This document shows, in pieces, positions 16,087 to 23,644 of a stretch of 57,597 nt of DNA. Below the pieces are notes generated by a model. The model was not told the DNA's origin and did no database searches. It saw only the letters and a list, made by a program, of their open reading frames with translations. The stretch comes from Candidatus Poribacteria bacterium (GTDB lineage: Bacteria; Poribacteria; WGA-4E; WGA-3G). The stretch spans positions 1-57,597 of the forward strand of contig JAPPES010000115.1 in the NCBI GenBank assembly GCA_028824125.1, in the 5' to 3' direction. Made by a program: the position numbers and the translations under genes. Each line of letters begins with the position of its first letter. Within the stretch, counting starts at the first letter, position 1.

Positions 16087-16845
16087 TTATCTATTTAGTT
16101 CTTCCCACAATGCGCGATAGAAATTCATCACGCGCACGGGATCAGAACTGCCTGCAATTTCTGCCAAAGTATAGCCTGAATATCCAGACTCTCTCAGTAA
16201 TGTGAACAGTTCACGCCACGGATACTCTCGCCGATGTAGTTCTGTGATATGAACCAATCCGATTCTACCTTTGACGTAATTGAAATTTTTTAGAATCGAT
16301 CCGTTTTCCACTTCGCCAAAGTTAGAATTCCAGCACACGTATACGTTTTCATGGTCGGCAACATCAATAATAGTCCGTATATGTCGGAGTTCGGAGGTGC
16401 CACCACCGTGCACTTCCAGTCGAATCTGTACACCAAGATCAGCAGCGAATTCTCCACATTCTCGTAATGCCAATCCAATCTGCTCTAATGTCTTTTCCAC
16501 TGGAACTTCACTCGGCAGTCCGTTCGGACGCACCTTTACGCCCGGCGCGCCGACATCTGCTGCTAACTGTGAGTATTCCTTTGTCCCTTCTATATTTTGT
16601 CGAACAGCATCTTGATCAGCTGAATGATAGTCGAAAGCAGAACCCAAACCTGCTAACTCAATAGGTGAATCTTCAAATTGCTGTTTTACTGCTGCTCGTT
16701 CACTTGCTGATAAATTGATTTCAACGCCGTGTGCGTGAGTTGTCCGTAACTCCACACCTGAAAATCCTGTTTCCGAACACCGTTCAATGATAGTCGGAAC
16801 GTCCCAATCTTTTGCCATATTGTAAGTAACTAAACCGAGCTTCAT
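16087..16845 (-). CDS. Sugar phosphate isomerase/epimerase-like TIM barrel
   Basis: 252 residues of the xylose isomerase-like TIM-barrel (AP endonuclease 2) family: MKLGLVTYNMAKDWDVPTIIERCSETGFSGVELRT, VKVRPNG, IRLEVHGGG (metal-ligand region), VYVCWNSNFGE, GRIGLVHITEL and YTLAEIAGSSDPVRVMNFY. Members isomerise or epimerise sugars, hydroxypyruvate or inosose with a divalent metal; the substrate is unknown. GGAG precedes ATG 16845. It is probably part of the minus-strand unit with the LamG and rhodanese genes and the Uma2 genes upstream. Confidence 0.8.
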   Translation of the reverse strand: MKLGLVTYNMAKDWDVPTIIERCSETGFSGVELRTTHAHGVEINLSASERAAVKQQFEDSPIELAGLGSAFDYHSADQDAVRQNIEGTKEYSQLAADVGAPGVKVRPNGLPSEVPVEKTLEQIGLALRECGEFAADLGVQIRLEVHGGGTSELRHIRTIIDVADHENVYVCWNSNFGEVENGSILKNFNYVKGRIGLVHITELHRREYPWRELFTLLRESGYSGYTLAEIAGSSDPVRVMNFYRALWEELNR

Positions 16846-16854
16846 AAATTCTCC

Positions 16855-17424
16855 TTATTCAAAAAGTTGTGCTACTGGACAGGAAAATCCTTCAACGACA
16901 TCTTCTCCTGTGAGCGTGTCTGTGCGTGTGAGCAACTCAATGTCTGTTTCTGAGCGAAACACCGTTACTGTTTTTCCAGTGGGTTCAAGGATCCAGACAA
17001 GAAGTGTTCCCGCTTCCAGATAGGCAAAGGCCTTTTCAACAACCTTAGTCAGGGAATCTGTTGGTGAAATTACTTCAATAGCAAGTTCTGGCGGGATTGA
17101 AAATATACCTCTTTGGTCATCAGGCAATTTAGATGTTGAAATGAAAGCGACATCTGGCATCAATATGCGTTCCCCGACACGAAAACCCGTGTCTGATGTA
17201 TAAACACGACCAAGTTCATTTGTGCGAACATGTGATTGCAAATACCACTGTATGTTTGAACTAATATTGCCATGTTCTATAGAGGTCGGCGGCATCGGTA
17301 TTATTTCTCCTTTAACGTACTCATATCCTTCTAAATCGCTCTCAAGAAATTCTTCCAACGTCATTGAAATGTTTTCTGGCGGCAGCGTTTCATTTGCAAA
17401 TTCGTTGATGTTTTGTGGATGCAT
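16855..17424 (-). CDS. Uma2 family PD-(D/E)XK protein, copy 3 in transcription order
   Basis: 189 residues of the Uma2/DUF820 family, a PD-(D/E)XK nuclease-like fold: MTLEEFLESDLEGYEYVKGEI, EHGNISSNI, TGFRVGERILMPDVAFIS, PPELAIEVISPTDSLTKVVEKAFAYLEAGTLLVWILEP. The expected acidic residues (PD, E in AIEVISP) and a following Lys are visible. Biological role of the family is unsettled. Residues 1-41 and the last 30 or so are virtually identical to the neighbouring copy, while the middle differs. GGAGGAATTAAA precedes the start. Confidence 0.85.
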   Translation of the reverse strand: MHPQNINEFANETLPPENISMTLEEFLESDLEGYEYVKGEIIPMPPTSIEHGNISSNIQWYLQSHVRTNELGRVYTSDTGFRVGERILMPDVAFISTSKLPDDQRGIFSIPPELAIEVISPTDSLTKVVEKAFAYLEAGTLLVWILEPTGKTVTVFRSETDIELLTRTDTLTGEDVVEGFSCPVAQLFE

Positions 17425-17462
17425 TTTAATTCCTCCGTAGATAATTGCAACGCGAAATCTAT

Positions 17463-18032
17463 CTATTCAAAAAGTTGTGCTACTGGACAAGAAAATCCTT
17501 CAACGACATCTTCTCCTGTCAGTGTGTCTGTGCGTGTGAGCAACTCAATGTCTGTTTCTGAGCGAAACACCGTTACTGTTTGCGATTTGGGTTCGATCAC
17601 CCACACTATTTGTGTCCCAGCTTCCAGATAAGCGAATGCTTTGTCAATCACACGCTGGAAAGCATCTGATGGTGAAATAACCTCAACAGCAAGGTCTGGC
17701 GGTACTGGAAATGCTTTACTCAGATCGTCAGGCAATTGTGCGGAAGAAATAAAAGCAGTGTCCGGTTTCAGGACGCGCTCCCCTACCTGAAAACCTGTGT
17801 CTGGGGTAACGACCTCGCCGAATTGATTCTCACGCACATACAAACCCAAGCACAGAAAAAACCTTGCACAAATTATTCCATGTTCCGCAGATGCAGCTGG
17901 CATCAGTATTATTTCTCCTTTAACGTACTCATATCCTTCTAAATCGCTCTCAAGAAATTCTTCCAACGTCATTGAAATGTTTTCTGGCGGCAGCGTTTCA
18001 TTTGCAAATTCGTTGATGTTTTGTGGATGCAT
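17463..18032 (-). CDS. Uma2 family PD-(D/E)XK protein, copy 2 in transcription order
   Basis: 189 residues with the same architecture as its neighbours: TGFQVGERVLKPDTAFIS, PPDLAVEVISPSDAFQRVIDKAFAYLEAGTQIVWVIEP. The N-terminal 41 residues equal those of the 16855 gene, and the C-terminal VFRSETDIELLTRTDTLTG... and end SCPVAQLFE equal those of both neighbours. The middle matches the 18071 copy better (VVTPDTGFQVGERVLKPD), giving a mosaic pattern that suggests recombination between copies. Confidence 0.85.
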   Translation of the reverse strand: MHPQNINEFANETLPPENISMTLEEFLESDLEGYEYVKGEIILMPAASAEHGIICARFFLCLGLYVRENQFGEVVTPDTGFQVGERVLKPDTAFISSAQLPDDLSKAFPVPPDLAVEVISPSDAFQRVIDKAFAYLEAGTQIVWVIEPKSQTVTVFRSETDIELLTRTDTLTGEDVVEGFSCPVAQLFE

Positions 18033-18070
18033 TTTAATTCCTCCGTAGATAATTGCAACGCGAAATCTAT

Positions 18071-18643
18071 CTATTCAAAAAGTTGTGCTACTGGACAAGA
18101 AAATCCTTCAACGACATCTTCTCCTGTCAGTGTGTCTGTGCGTGTGAGCAACTCAATGTCTGTTTCCGAACGATATACGGTTACTGTCTTGCCAATAGGT
18201 TCAAGAATCCAAACGATTTGTGTGCCAGCTTCCAGATAAGCAAAAGCTTTTTCAATAGTACGTCGTGTTACATCCGTGTGTGAAATCACTTCAACAGCAA
18301 GGTCAGGTGACACTGGACATGCTCGACTATGATCATCAGGTAGTCTATCTTTAGAAAGGAATGCAACATCTGGTTTCAGCACGCGTTCGCCGACCTGAAA
18401 ACCCGTGTCAGGTGTAACTACTTCACCGAGTTGATGTTCCTGTACATATAAAACTAAACGTGAAAAGACCCTTGAGCAAATTAAGCCGTGTTCCCATGAG
18501 GCAGCTGGCATCGGTATTATTTCTCCTTTAACGTACTCATATCCTTCTAAATCGCTCTCAAGAAATTCTTCCAACGTCATATCAGTTTTTATGGGCGTGA
18601 GGGATATCTCAGCTTGTTCATAAATATTTTTTGGAACTTGCAT
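18071..18643 (-). CDS. Uma2 family PD-(D/E)XK protein, copy 1 in transcription order
   Basis: 190 residues. The N-terminal 21 residues (MQVPKNIYEQAEISLTPIKT) are unique; from MTLEEFLESDLEGYEYVKGEI onward it follows the other copies, with VVTPDTGFQVGERVLKPDVAFLS, SPDLAVEVISHTDVTRRTIEKAFAYLEAGTQIVWILEP and the common C-terminus. AVEVISH replaces the usual EVISP. AAGGAG precedes ATG 18643. The first gene of the array and probably closest to the promoter; it diverges from the XRE-MBL gene at 18740. Confidence 0.85.
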   Translation of the reverse strand: MQVPKNIYEQAEISLTPIKTDMTLEEFLESDLEGYEYVKGEIIPMPAASWEHGLICSRVFSRLVLYVQEHQLGEVVTPDTGFQVGERVLKPDVAFLSKDRLPDDHSRACPVSPDLAVEVISHTDVTRRTIEKAFAYLEAGTQIVWILEPIGKTVTVYRSETDIELLTRTDTLTGEDVVEGFSCPVAQLFE

Positions 18644-18677
18644 AAGATTACTCCTTCTTCTGTTTTTCTATTTTGAA

Positions 18678-18706
18678 TTGCCATATACCGACTTTTTTGC
18701 TATAAT
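18678..18706 (+). promoter_or_regulatory. Sigma70-type promoter of the XRE-MBL gene
   Basis: -35 TTGCCA (18678-18683), 17-bp spacer, -10 TATAAT (18701-18706), with AAAGGAG and ATG 18740 about 20-35 bp downstream. Confidence 0.6.
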
Positions 18707-18739
18707 TTCTCTAACCCTACAATAAAGGAGAACACATTC

Positions 18740-19567
18740 ATGGCATACACACTTGAAGACGAATTTGGCGATATTATTGGTAAAGCCCGACGTGGACAAA
18801 GTATGTCCCAAAGTGAAACAGCCACAGCTGCTGGTATCACAGAATCAGATTTGTCACGTATGGAACAGTATACCTTAAAACCGACAGAAGCGCAAGTCTA
18901 TAAACTGGCAGAGGTGCTTAATTTAGATGGCGCAAAACTACTTGCAATTGCTACAGAACAGTGGGAACCTAATCCTGTTCAGCAATCTAACGATGTAAGT
19001 CTTGATGTAATAACGATAAGTGCCCCTGTTGGCGGGTGGCCGGTCAACGCATACCTTTTAATCTGTAGAGCTACAGATGAAGCCGCAATCATTGATACCG
19101 CAGCACATCCTGACCTTATTTTGGAACAACTTGACACGCATAAAGTTAACCCAACCGCTATTTTATTAACTCATTCACATAAAGACCATACCGATGGGTT
19201 ACCTCAACTCGAAAATGCTACCGGATGCCAAGCTTATATCCATAAGAAAGAACCGAAACCTCGTAGTGCTGGCAAATTGCGGGAACTCGTCCATTCGGAC
19301 GTTGTAGAAATTGGAGCTCTTATGGTGACTGTGCTTGATACGCCAGGACATACCCCTGGCGGTTGTAGCTTCCTAACGCAAACAGCAGCTTTCGTGGGCG
19401 ATGCAATTTTCGCGGGTTCGGTCGGCGGACCAAACATCTCCTATCAAGATGAAATTAATAGTGTGCGCGACAATTTGCTAACGCTTCCTGATGACGTCAG
19501 ACTTTTTCCTGGTCATGGTCCTGCGACAACCGTCGGCGAAGAGAAGTTACACAACCCGTTTTTCTAA
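18740..19567 (+). CDS. XRE helix-turn-helix fused to a metallo-beta-lactamase-fold hydrolase
   Basis: 275 residues. Residues 10-75 form a Cro/C1-type helix-turn-helix (GKARRGQSMSQSETATAAGITESDLSRMEQ...). Residues from about 90 form a metallo-beta-lactamase hydrolase with HSHKDH (HxHxDH metal motif), DTPGHTPGGCSFL, VGDAIFAGSVGG and LFPGHGPATTVGEE, closest in pattern to glyoxalase II/YcbL-like enzymes. The fusion suggests either a metabolite-binding regulator derived from a hydrolase or an enzyme using the XRE fold for contacts. AAGGAG precedes ATG 18740. Confidence 0.85.
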   Translation: MAYTLEDEFGDIIGKARRGQSMSQSETATAAGITESDLSRMEQYTLKPTEAQVYKLAEVLNLDGAKLLAIATEQWEPNPVQQSNDVSLDVITISAPVGGWPVNAYLLICRATDEAAIIDTAAHPDLILEQLDTHKVNPTAILLTHSHKDHTDGLPQLENATGCQAYIHKKEPKPRSAGKLRELVHSDVVEIGALMVTVLDTPGHTPGGCSFLTQTAAFVGDAIFAGSVGGPNISYQDEINSVRDNLLTLPDDVRLFPGHGPATTVGEEKLHNPFF

Positions 19568-19624
19568 GTTCACGCCGCTGTAAGGACTATATGATCTTTT
19601 TCTGTGCCGTGTGAGGCTTGAATA

Positions 19625-20647
19625 TTGCTCTCGTATCTAATTCAACGTTTTCTCTCCATCGGTTTATCACTTCTTGGGGTATCCCTCCTCGTTTTTTTGA
19701 TGGTACATCTTATCCCCGGTGATGCAGCTCTTACGATTGCGGGTGAACGCGCCACTGAAGAAGTACTCACCCAACTCCGAGAAGATATGGGACTTGACAA
19801 ACCGCTGTATCACCAATACGCGAAATTCCTTTGGGACCTCGTGCGTCTTGACTTAGGACGTTCCTTTAAGACAAAGCAGCCCGTTTTAGAAGAAATCAAA
19901 CGTTATTTTCCTGCTACTGCCGAATTAACGCTGGCAGCAATGGCATTTTCAATCTTTTTCGGTATTGCAGCAGGTATCGTTGCTGCTGTCTATCGTGGTA
20001 AATTTTGGGACTATTTCTCAATGTCTACATCTCTTGCAGGTATCTCTATGCCGATCTTCTGGCTTGGATTGATGTTAATTCTGCTTTTTTCCTATTATTT
20101 AAAGATACTACCTGCCACGGGACGTTTAGATACCGTTTTGAGTTTGGATATTGAATCCTGCACCGGCTTTTACTTAATTGATACCTTACTTGCGGGCAAC
20201 TTTGTTGCATTTAAGGATGCAATCGCACACCTGGTGCTACCTGCAATTACTTTAGGCACAATTCCGTTAGCGATTATTGCCCGGATGACCCGTTCAAGTC
20301 TGCTTGAAGTTTTAAATGAACCATATATAACAACTGCTTATGCAAAAGGGTTGTCGAAATGGGTAGTGATTATCAAACATGCCTTGAAAAATAGTATGGT
20401 GCCTGTTTTGACTGTAATAGGTCTTGAATTCGGATACTTGATGGGCGGGGCGATTTTAACCGAACATATTTTCTCTTGGCCCGGACTCGGTTCATGGTTG
20501 CGTAGTGCTGTGGAAGCTCGCGATGTCCGTGCTGTACAAGGCGGTGTGCTTTTCGTTTCGTTTTTATTTATGTTTGTCAACCTCATTGTTGATCTTTTGT
20601 ATGCTTACTTTGATCCACGCATCCGAGTAGGAGATGAAGCAAAATGA
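19625..20647 (+). CDS. Dpp/Opp-type ABC transporter permease (DppB-like)
   Basis: 340 residues, an inner-membrane permease with about six transmembrane helices: N-terminal MLSYLIQRFLSIGLSLLGVS, VHLIPGDAA, MGLDKPLYHQYAKFLWDLVRLDLGRS (periplasmic segment typical of DppB/OppB), the EAA loop AYAKGLSKWVVIIKHALKNS, and LTEHIFSWPGLGSW. It imports peptides, nickel or oligosaccharides depending on the binding protein. Start is TTG with GAGG eight bases upstream. It overlaps the DppC-like gene by ATGA. No ATPase or binding protein gene is adjacent. Confidence 0.9.
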   Translation: MLSYLIQRFLSIGLSLLGVSLLVFLMVHLIPGDAALTIAGERATEEVLTQLREDMGLDKPLYHQYAKFLWDLVRLDLGRSFKTKQPVLEEIKRYFPATAELTLAAMAFSIFFGIAAGIVAAVYRGKFWDYFSMSTSLAGISMPIFWLGLMLILLFSYYLKILPATGRLDTVLSLDIESCTGFYLIDTLLAGNFVAFKDAIAHLVLPAITLGTIPLAIIARMTRSSLLEVLNEPYITTAYAKGLSKWVVIIKHALKNSMVPVLTVIGLEFGYLMGGAILTEHIFSWPGLGSWLRSAVEARDVRAVQGGVLFVSFLFMFVNLIVDLLYAYFDPRIRVGDEAK

Positions 20648-21498
20648 ATGACACTACAATATCAATGGATCAACCCAATGTCTTCCGAAAACTCCTGCGA
20701 CACCCTTCAGCTACTATCGGTGCGTCTATAATCCTCTTTTTTCTCATCGTAGCAATCTTTGCACCGCTTATTGCAACGCATGATCCAATGCAAACTGAAA
20801 TCGCAAAACGCCTCAAAGGGCAGTCTGGTGAACACTACCTTGGCACGGATGGCACTGGGCGTGATGTTTTTAGCCGAATTGTTTACGGTTCGCGTATCTC
20901 ACTGAAGGTAGGTTTAATTGCGATCACCTTCTCACTCGGGTTCGGCACGCTGTTCGGTGCAATTGCTGGCTATTTTGGCGGATGGTTAGATAACCTAATT
21001 ATGCGTGTGATGGATATGATGCTTGCGATGCCGAGTATTCTGCTTGCGATGGTGATTGTCACTATTTTGGGACAGAGTCTGACAAATGCAATTATTGCTG
21101 TCTCTATTGTTTATATCCCGCAATATGCAAGAATTTTACGTGCCTCTGTTCTTAAAGTCCGTGAGTTAGACTATGTCACCGCTGCCAAAGTGATTGGTGC
21201 AAGTGATATTCGTATACTGACTACAACTGTTTTACCCAACTGCCTTGCGCCGTTGATTGTTCAAGCTACTTTAGGCATCGGTGCTGCTATTTTAGACGCT
21301 GCTGGACTCAGTTTTCTCGGACTCGGTGCGGAGGTAGGTGAACCTGAATGGGGCGCAATGCTGAATGAAAATACAAAGCATATTCGCAAGGCACCATTGG
21401 CTGTTACGGCTCCTGGCATGGCAATCTTTCTTATTGTCTTAGGTTTCAACCTCCTCGGAGATGCATTACGGGACGCGCTTGACCCGCAGATAGATTGA
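20644..21498 (+). CDS. Dpp/Opp-type ABC transporter permease (DppC-like)
   Basis: 284 residues: cytoplasmic N-terminus, first helix (ATIGASIILFFLIVAIFAPLIA), GTDGTGRDVFSRIVYGSRISLKVGL (hallmark of DppC/OppC), EAA loop VTAAKVIGASDIRILTTTVLPNCLAPLIV and GLSFLGLGAEVGEPEWGAMLNE. It forms a heterodimeric channel with the upstream permease, to which it is translationally coupled. The missing ATPases and substrate-binding protein must be encoded elsewhere. Confidence 0.9.
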   Translation: MNDTTISMDQPNVFRKLLRHPSATIGASIILFFLIVAIFAPLIATHDPMQTEIAKRLKGQSGEHYLGTDGTGRDVFSRIVYGSRISLKVGLIAITFSLGFGTLFGAIAGYFGGWLDNLIMRVMDMMLAMPSILLAMVIVTILGQSLTNAIIAVSIVYIPQYARILRASVLKVRELDYVTAAKVIGASDIRILTTTVLPNCLAPLIVQATLGIGAAILDAAGLSFLGLGAEVGEPEWGAMLNENTKHIRKAPLAVTAPGMAIFLIVLGFNLLGDALRDALDPQID

Positions 21499-21591
21499 GG
21501 CAATATCAGGTTATAGTGAAATTCGCAATTACCTGGACATTGGCGAGGTTAGGAAACCGAACCTACCAGGGGGTGTTGTAGCACAAACTAA

Positions 21592-21706
21592 ATGAAGATT
21601 AAGAAAATAAATCGGTAATGTAGCGAGGTTAGGAAACCTCGCCAGCAGCGGGGTAAGCGTGTTTCGTGCGGACCGAAAATTACCGAATTAATAAATTAAT
21701 CTTCAT
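21592..21706. mobile_element. Small inverted-repeat element (family 1) inside a palindrome
   Basis: 115 bp with ATGAAGATTAA (21592-21602) and TTAATCTTCAT (21696-21706) as perfect 11-bp terminal inverted repeats, plus subterminal ATCGGTAAT/ATTACCGA. No coding capacity. It sits in the middle of a palindrome: TGTAGCACAAACT to the left (21577-21589) and AGTTTGTGCTAC to the right (21709-21720). Confidence 0.8.
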
Positions 21707-21760
21707 ACAGTTTGTGCTACAAATGTCCAAATAATTATATGCTTTACTATATTATTTTGT

Positions 21761-22633
21761 TTATTGGATCAAATTATTTGCGGCACGGACGGGTCTAAAA
21801 AGCGTCTGCCGTTTAGGCGGCATTTCTTCCAACAGCTTCGGATGTGGATTCCAATCGTGCCACTTGCTATTCACAGTGTTATAACAACTGAAAATTGCCA
21901 ATCTGTCGTTGTCCTCATTTGTCCAGCGGTGTGTGCTATGCGTCAACGCCTCTGTAAAAAATAGCAATGATCCCGCCGGGCATTCGTAGGTATCCCAAAT
22001 CGGAGAATCTGGAGTCCGAATACTATCAGGTGCGGTATAAACTGCCTTATGGCTGCCTGTTATAAATAGTGTACCCCCCTGTCTGTATTTGACAGGGTTG
22101 AGTTCCCAAACGATACGCGTTAAACCGCTATAAGCTCTTCCTGGGATACACCGATAGAGGTGGGAATCACCAGGAAAACGGAGCATACCGTTGCCATTGT
22201 GTGGTCCAAAGTTACCATCTCCGACAGTGCGGTAGAATAGGCTGCACGATTCCATTCGAAAACCATAACATTCTTGGCTTGATAATGCTGGATGCGCAAG
22301 GAACTCGTTCAGAAATCCGACAACGTTTGGATGATCGGATAACTTTTCCATCGGTCCTCCGAGGGGTGAACGCTCATGTTCCGGAATAGACTCCGGTTCA
22401 TGACGAAGACGATGACAGAATGCTTGCATCTCCTCCAGTTCGTCACCTGATAACACGCCAGGGACTAAGAGCCAGCCGCGCATGTCAAACAGATATTTCT
22501 GTTCCTGCGTAGGTGAGACAATGGGTGTGCCATCGGAAGTAGTTTGTGGGAGTTCGGTATTGTCTATATCAAGTGCCGCCCCCAAGTTTTTGTCGACAAT
22601 AAAAGGTTTTGGACAGTTTGTTGCTTGTTCCAT
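21761..22633 (-). CDS. Phytanoyl-CoA dioxygenase family (PhyH) protein
   Basis: 290 residues of the Fe(II)/2-oxoglutarate dioxygenase PhyH family: FDMRGWLLVPGVLSGDELEEM at the start of the domain, FGPHNGNGM with a candidate metal His, GTLFITGSHKAVY, and ALTHSTHRWTNEDNDRLAIFSCYN with the distal His and the 2-oxoglutarate-binding Arg. The family hydroxylates diverse small molecules and is expanded in Poribacteria-like genomes. Substrate unknown. AGGAAGA precedes ATG 22633. Stands alone, flanked on both sides by mobile repeats. Confidence 0.85.
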   Translation of the reverse strand: MEQATNCPKPFIVDKNLGAALDIDNTELPQTTSDGTPIVSPTQEQKYLFDMRGWLLVPGVLSGDELEEMQAFCHRLRHEPESIPEHERSPLGGPMEKLSDHPNVVGFLNEFLAHPALSSQECYGFRMESCSLFYRTVGDGNFGPHNGNGMLRFPGDSHLYRCIPGRAYSGLTRIVWELNPVKYRQGGTLFITGSHKAVYTAPDSIRTPDSPIWDTYECPAGSLLFFTEALTHSTHRWTNEDNDRLAIFSCYNTVNSKWHDWNPHPKLLEEMPPKRQTLFRPVRAANNLIQ

Positions 22634-22727
22634 AAAAATCTTCCTATCCTATTGGATTATTACCGCAAAATCCATAATTACTCAGGTACTATTGTAACCT
22701 CAGTTGCCACCTTGTAGCACAATCTGT

Positions 22728-22853
22728 ATGAAGTTTAAATAAATATTTCGGTAATTGGCAAGGTTAGGAAACCTTGCCAGCAGCAGGTGTACATCTCTGC
22801 TGGCAAGGTTTCCTAACCTCGCTAAATTACCCAATTTATTTTTTAATCTTCAT
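22728..22853. mobile_element. Small inverted-repeat element (family 1) inside a palindrome
   Basis: 126 bp with ATGAAGTTTAA (22728-22738) and TTAATCTTCAT (22843-22853), 10 of 11 matching, and internal inverted segments built from GGCAAGGTTAGGAAACC and its complement. It splits the palindrome CACAATCTGT | TTAGATTGTG, whose uninterrupted form is seen at 145-163. Confidence 0.8.
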
Positions 22854-22872
22854 TTAGATTGTGCCTGTGAAA

Positions 22873-22891
22873 CGCAAACTAACAGTTTGCG
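22873..22891. repeat. Short palindromic repeat (CGCAAACT type)
   Basis: CGCAAACT-AAC-AGTTTGCG, uninterrupted copy of the palindrome used as an insertion site elsewhere in the window. Confidence 0.65.
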
Positions 22892-22910
22892 CTACTAATA
22901 TTGGCTAATT

Positions 22911-23051
22911 ACGTGAGTTTGATAAATAGTTCGGATTACCACATTTCCTCTTAAAGTCCCCTTGATAAGGGGGATTTAGGAGGTTAAAATACCGAAATAT
23001 TGACTTTTTCTGCGCAATTCGCGCCCATCCTGTTAATTATCAAACTCACGT
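22911..23051. mobile_element. Small inverted-repeat element (family 3)
   Basis: 141 bp bounded by perfect 15-bp inverted repeats ACGTGAGTTTGATAA (22911-22925) and TTATCAAACTCACGT (23037-23051). Inside is a CCCCTTGATAAGGGG hairpin (22958-22972). No coding capacity; only one copy in this window. Confidence 0.5.
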
Positions 23052-23122
23052 TAATTATCAGCATACTTTCATTAAAGACGGTGTTTCTATGTTTAAAACT
23101 TATAGGTAGCAATTGGGTTATT

Positions 23123-23149
23123 GTAGCACAAACTAACAGTTTGCGCTAC
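23123..23149. repeat. Short palindromic repeat (GTAGCACAAACT type)
   Basis: GTAGCACAAACT-AAC-AGTTTGCGCTAC with one mismatch between arms. This is the uninterrupted form of the site split by the element at 21592-21706. Confidence 0.7.
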
Positions 23150-23172
23150 TAATACCCTACTAAAAAATGAAT

Positions 23173-23334
23173 CAGAGGCATTCAATTGCCTATTTTCGCT
23201 ATTGTTGGAGTGAATCGACGGAACATGCGTGTTTGGCATGCTGCGGGTTTGTAACCCTGATTTCAGATATACAACCTGAAAATCGGAGTTACAAACCCTC
23301 CAACAAAGATGTTTGTGACAATTGAATGCCTCTG
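23173..23334. mobile_element. Small inverted-repeat element (family 2, copy C)
   Basis: 162 bp with perfect 16-bp ends CAGAGGCATTCAATTG (23173-23188) and CAATTGAATGCCTCTG (23319-23334). Its interior 23199-23264 closely matches 12190-12255 of copy A. Ends have the same layout as copies A and B (purine-rich AGGC/AGGT then TCAATT). Confidence 0.65.
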
Positions 23335-23644
23335 AAAAAATGTTTTTTTAGCTTGTTTTTAAAATGCAAGTATGTTATTATATTATTAATGTCCTCTGTC
23401 AAAACTATGCGATAGCTGAGGTAAGCAGCGTACGTGAAGATGGATTGGGACGTAAGAGTGTTTACCGGAAAATGTTTTTAATCATAAAAAGAGAGCAATT
23501 GGAGCAGAAATATTTTACACACTAACAGCGTCAGAAATTGACACCTATCCCGCAGGTGTAGATATTATCTTGGCGCTTTTGTAGCGGGCTTATGAAGGAG
23601 AAGCATTCGCTGGCATAATGCTTGCGTTCAAATGCTAAAAAATA

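Larger units (their letters stand above)
16855..18643 (-). repeat. Tandem triplication with a 608-bp period
   Basis: The three Uma2 stop codons lie at 16855, 17463 and 18071, exactly 608 bp apart. The intergenic segment with its ribosome site, the first 120 or so bases of copies 2 and 3 and the last 80 or so of all copies are nearly identical in DNA, whereas the interior of each gene is substantially diverged. Confidence 0.85.
23052..23644. other. Non-coding stretch before the DUF1501 gene
   Basis: Holds an uninterrupted palindrome at 23123-23149, the family 2 element at 23173-23334 and about 300 bp of leader (23335-23644) in which I see no convincing gene, ribosome site or known riboswitch. 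A weak promoter-like AT-rich run is at about 23350-23390. Confidence 0.5.

Noticed and set aside
16855..18643. The 608-bp repeats considered as a CRISPR or integron-like array
   Set aside because: Units are whole Uma2 genes with start, stop and ribosome site; no short repeats with unique spacers and no attC-like sites.
19625..21498. The permease pair considered as part of a complete ABC importer with the XRE-MBL gene
   Set aside because: No ATPase or binding protein is encoded and the XRE-MBL gene has its own promoter. Only adjacency supports a link.
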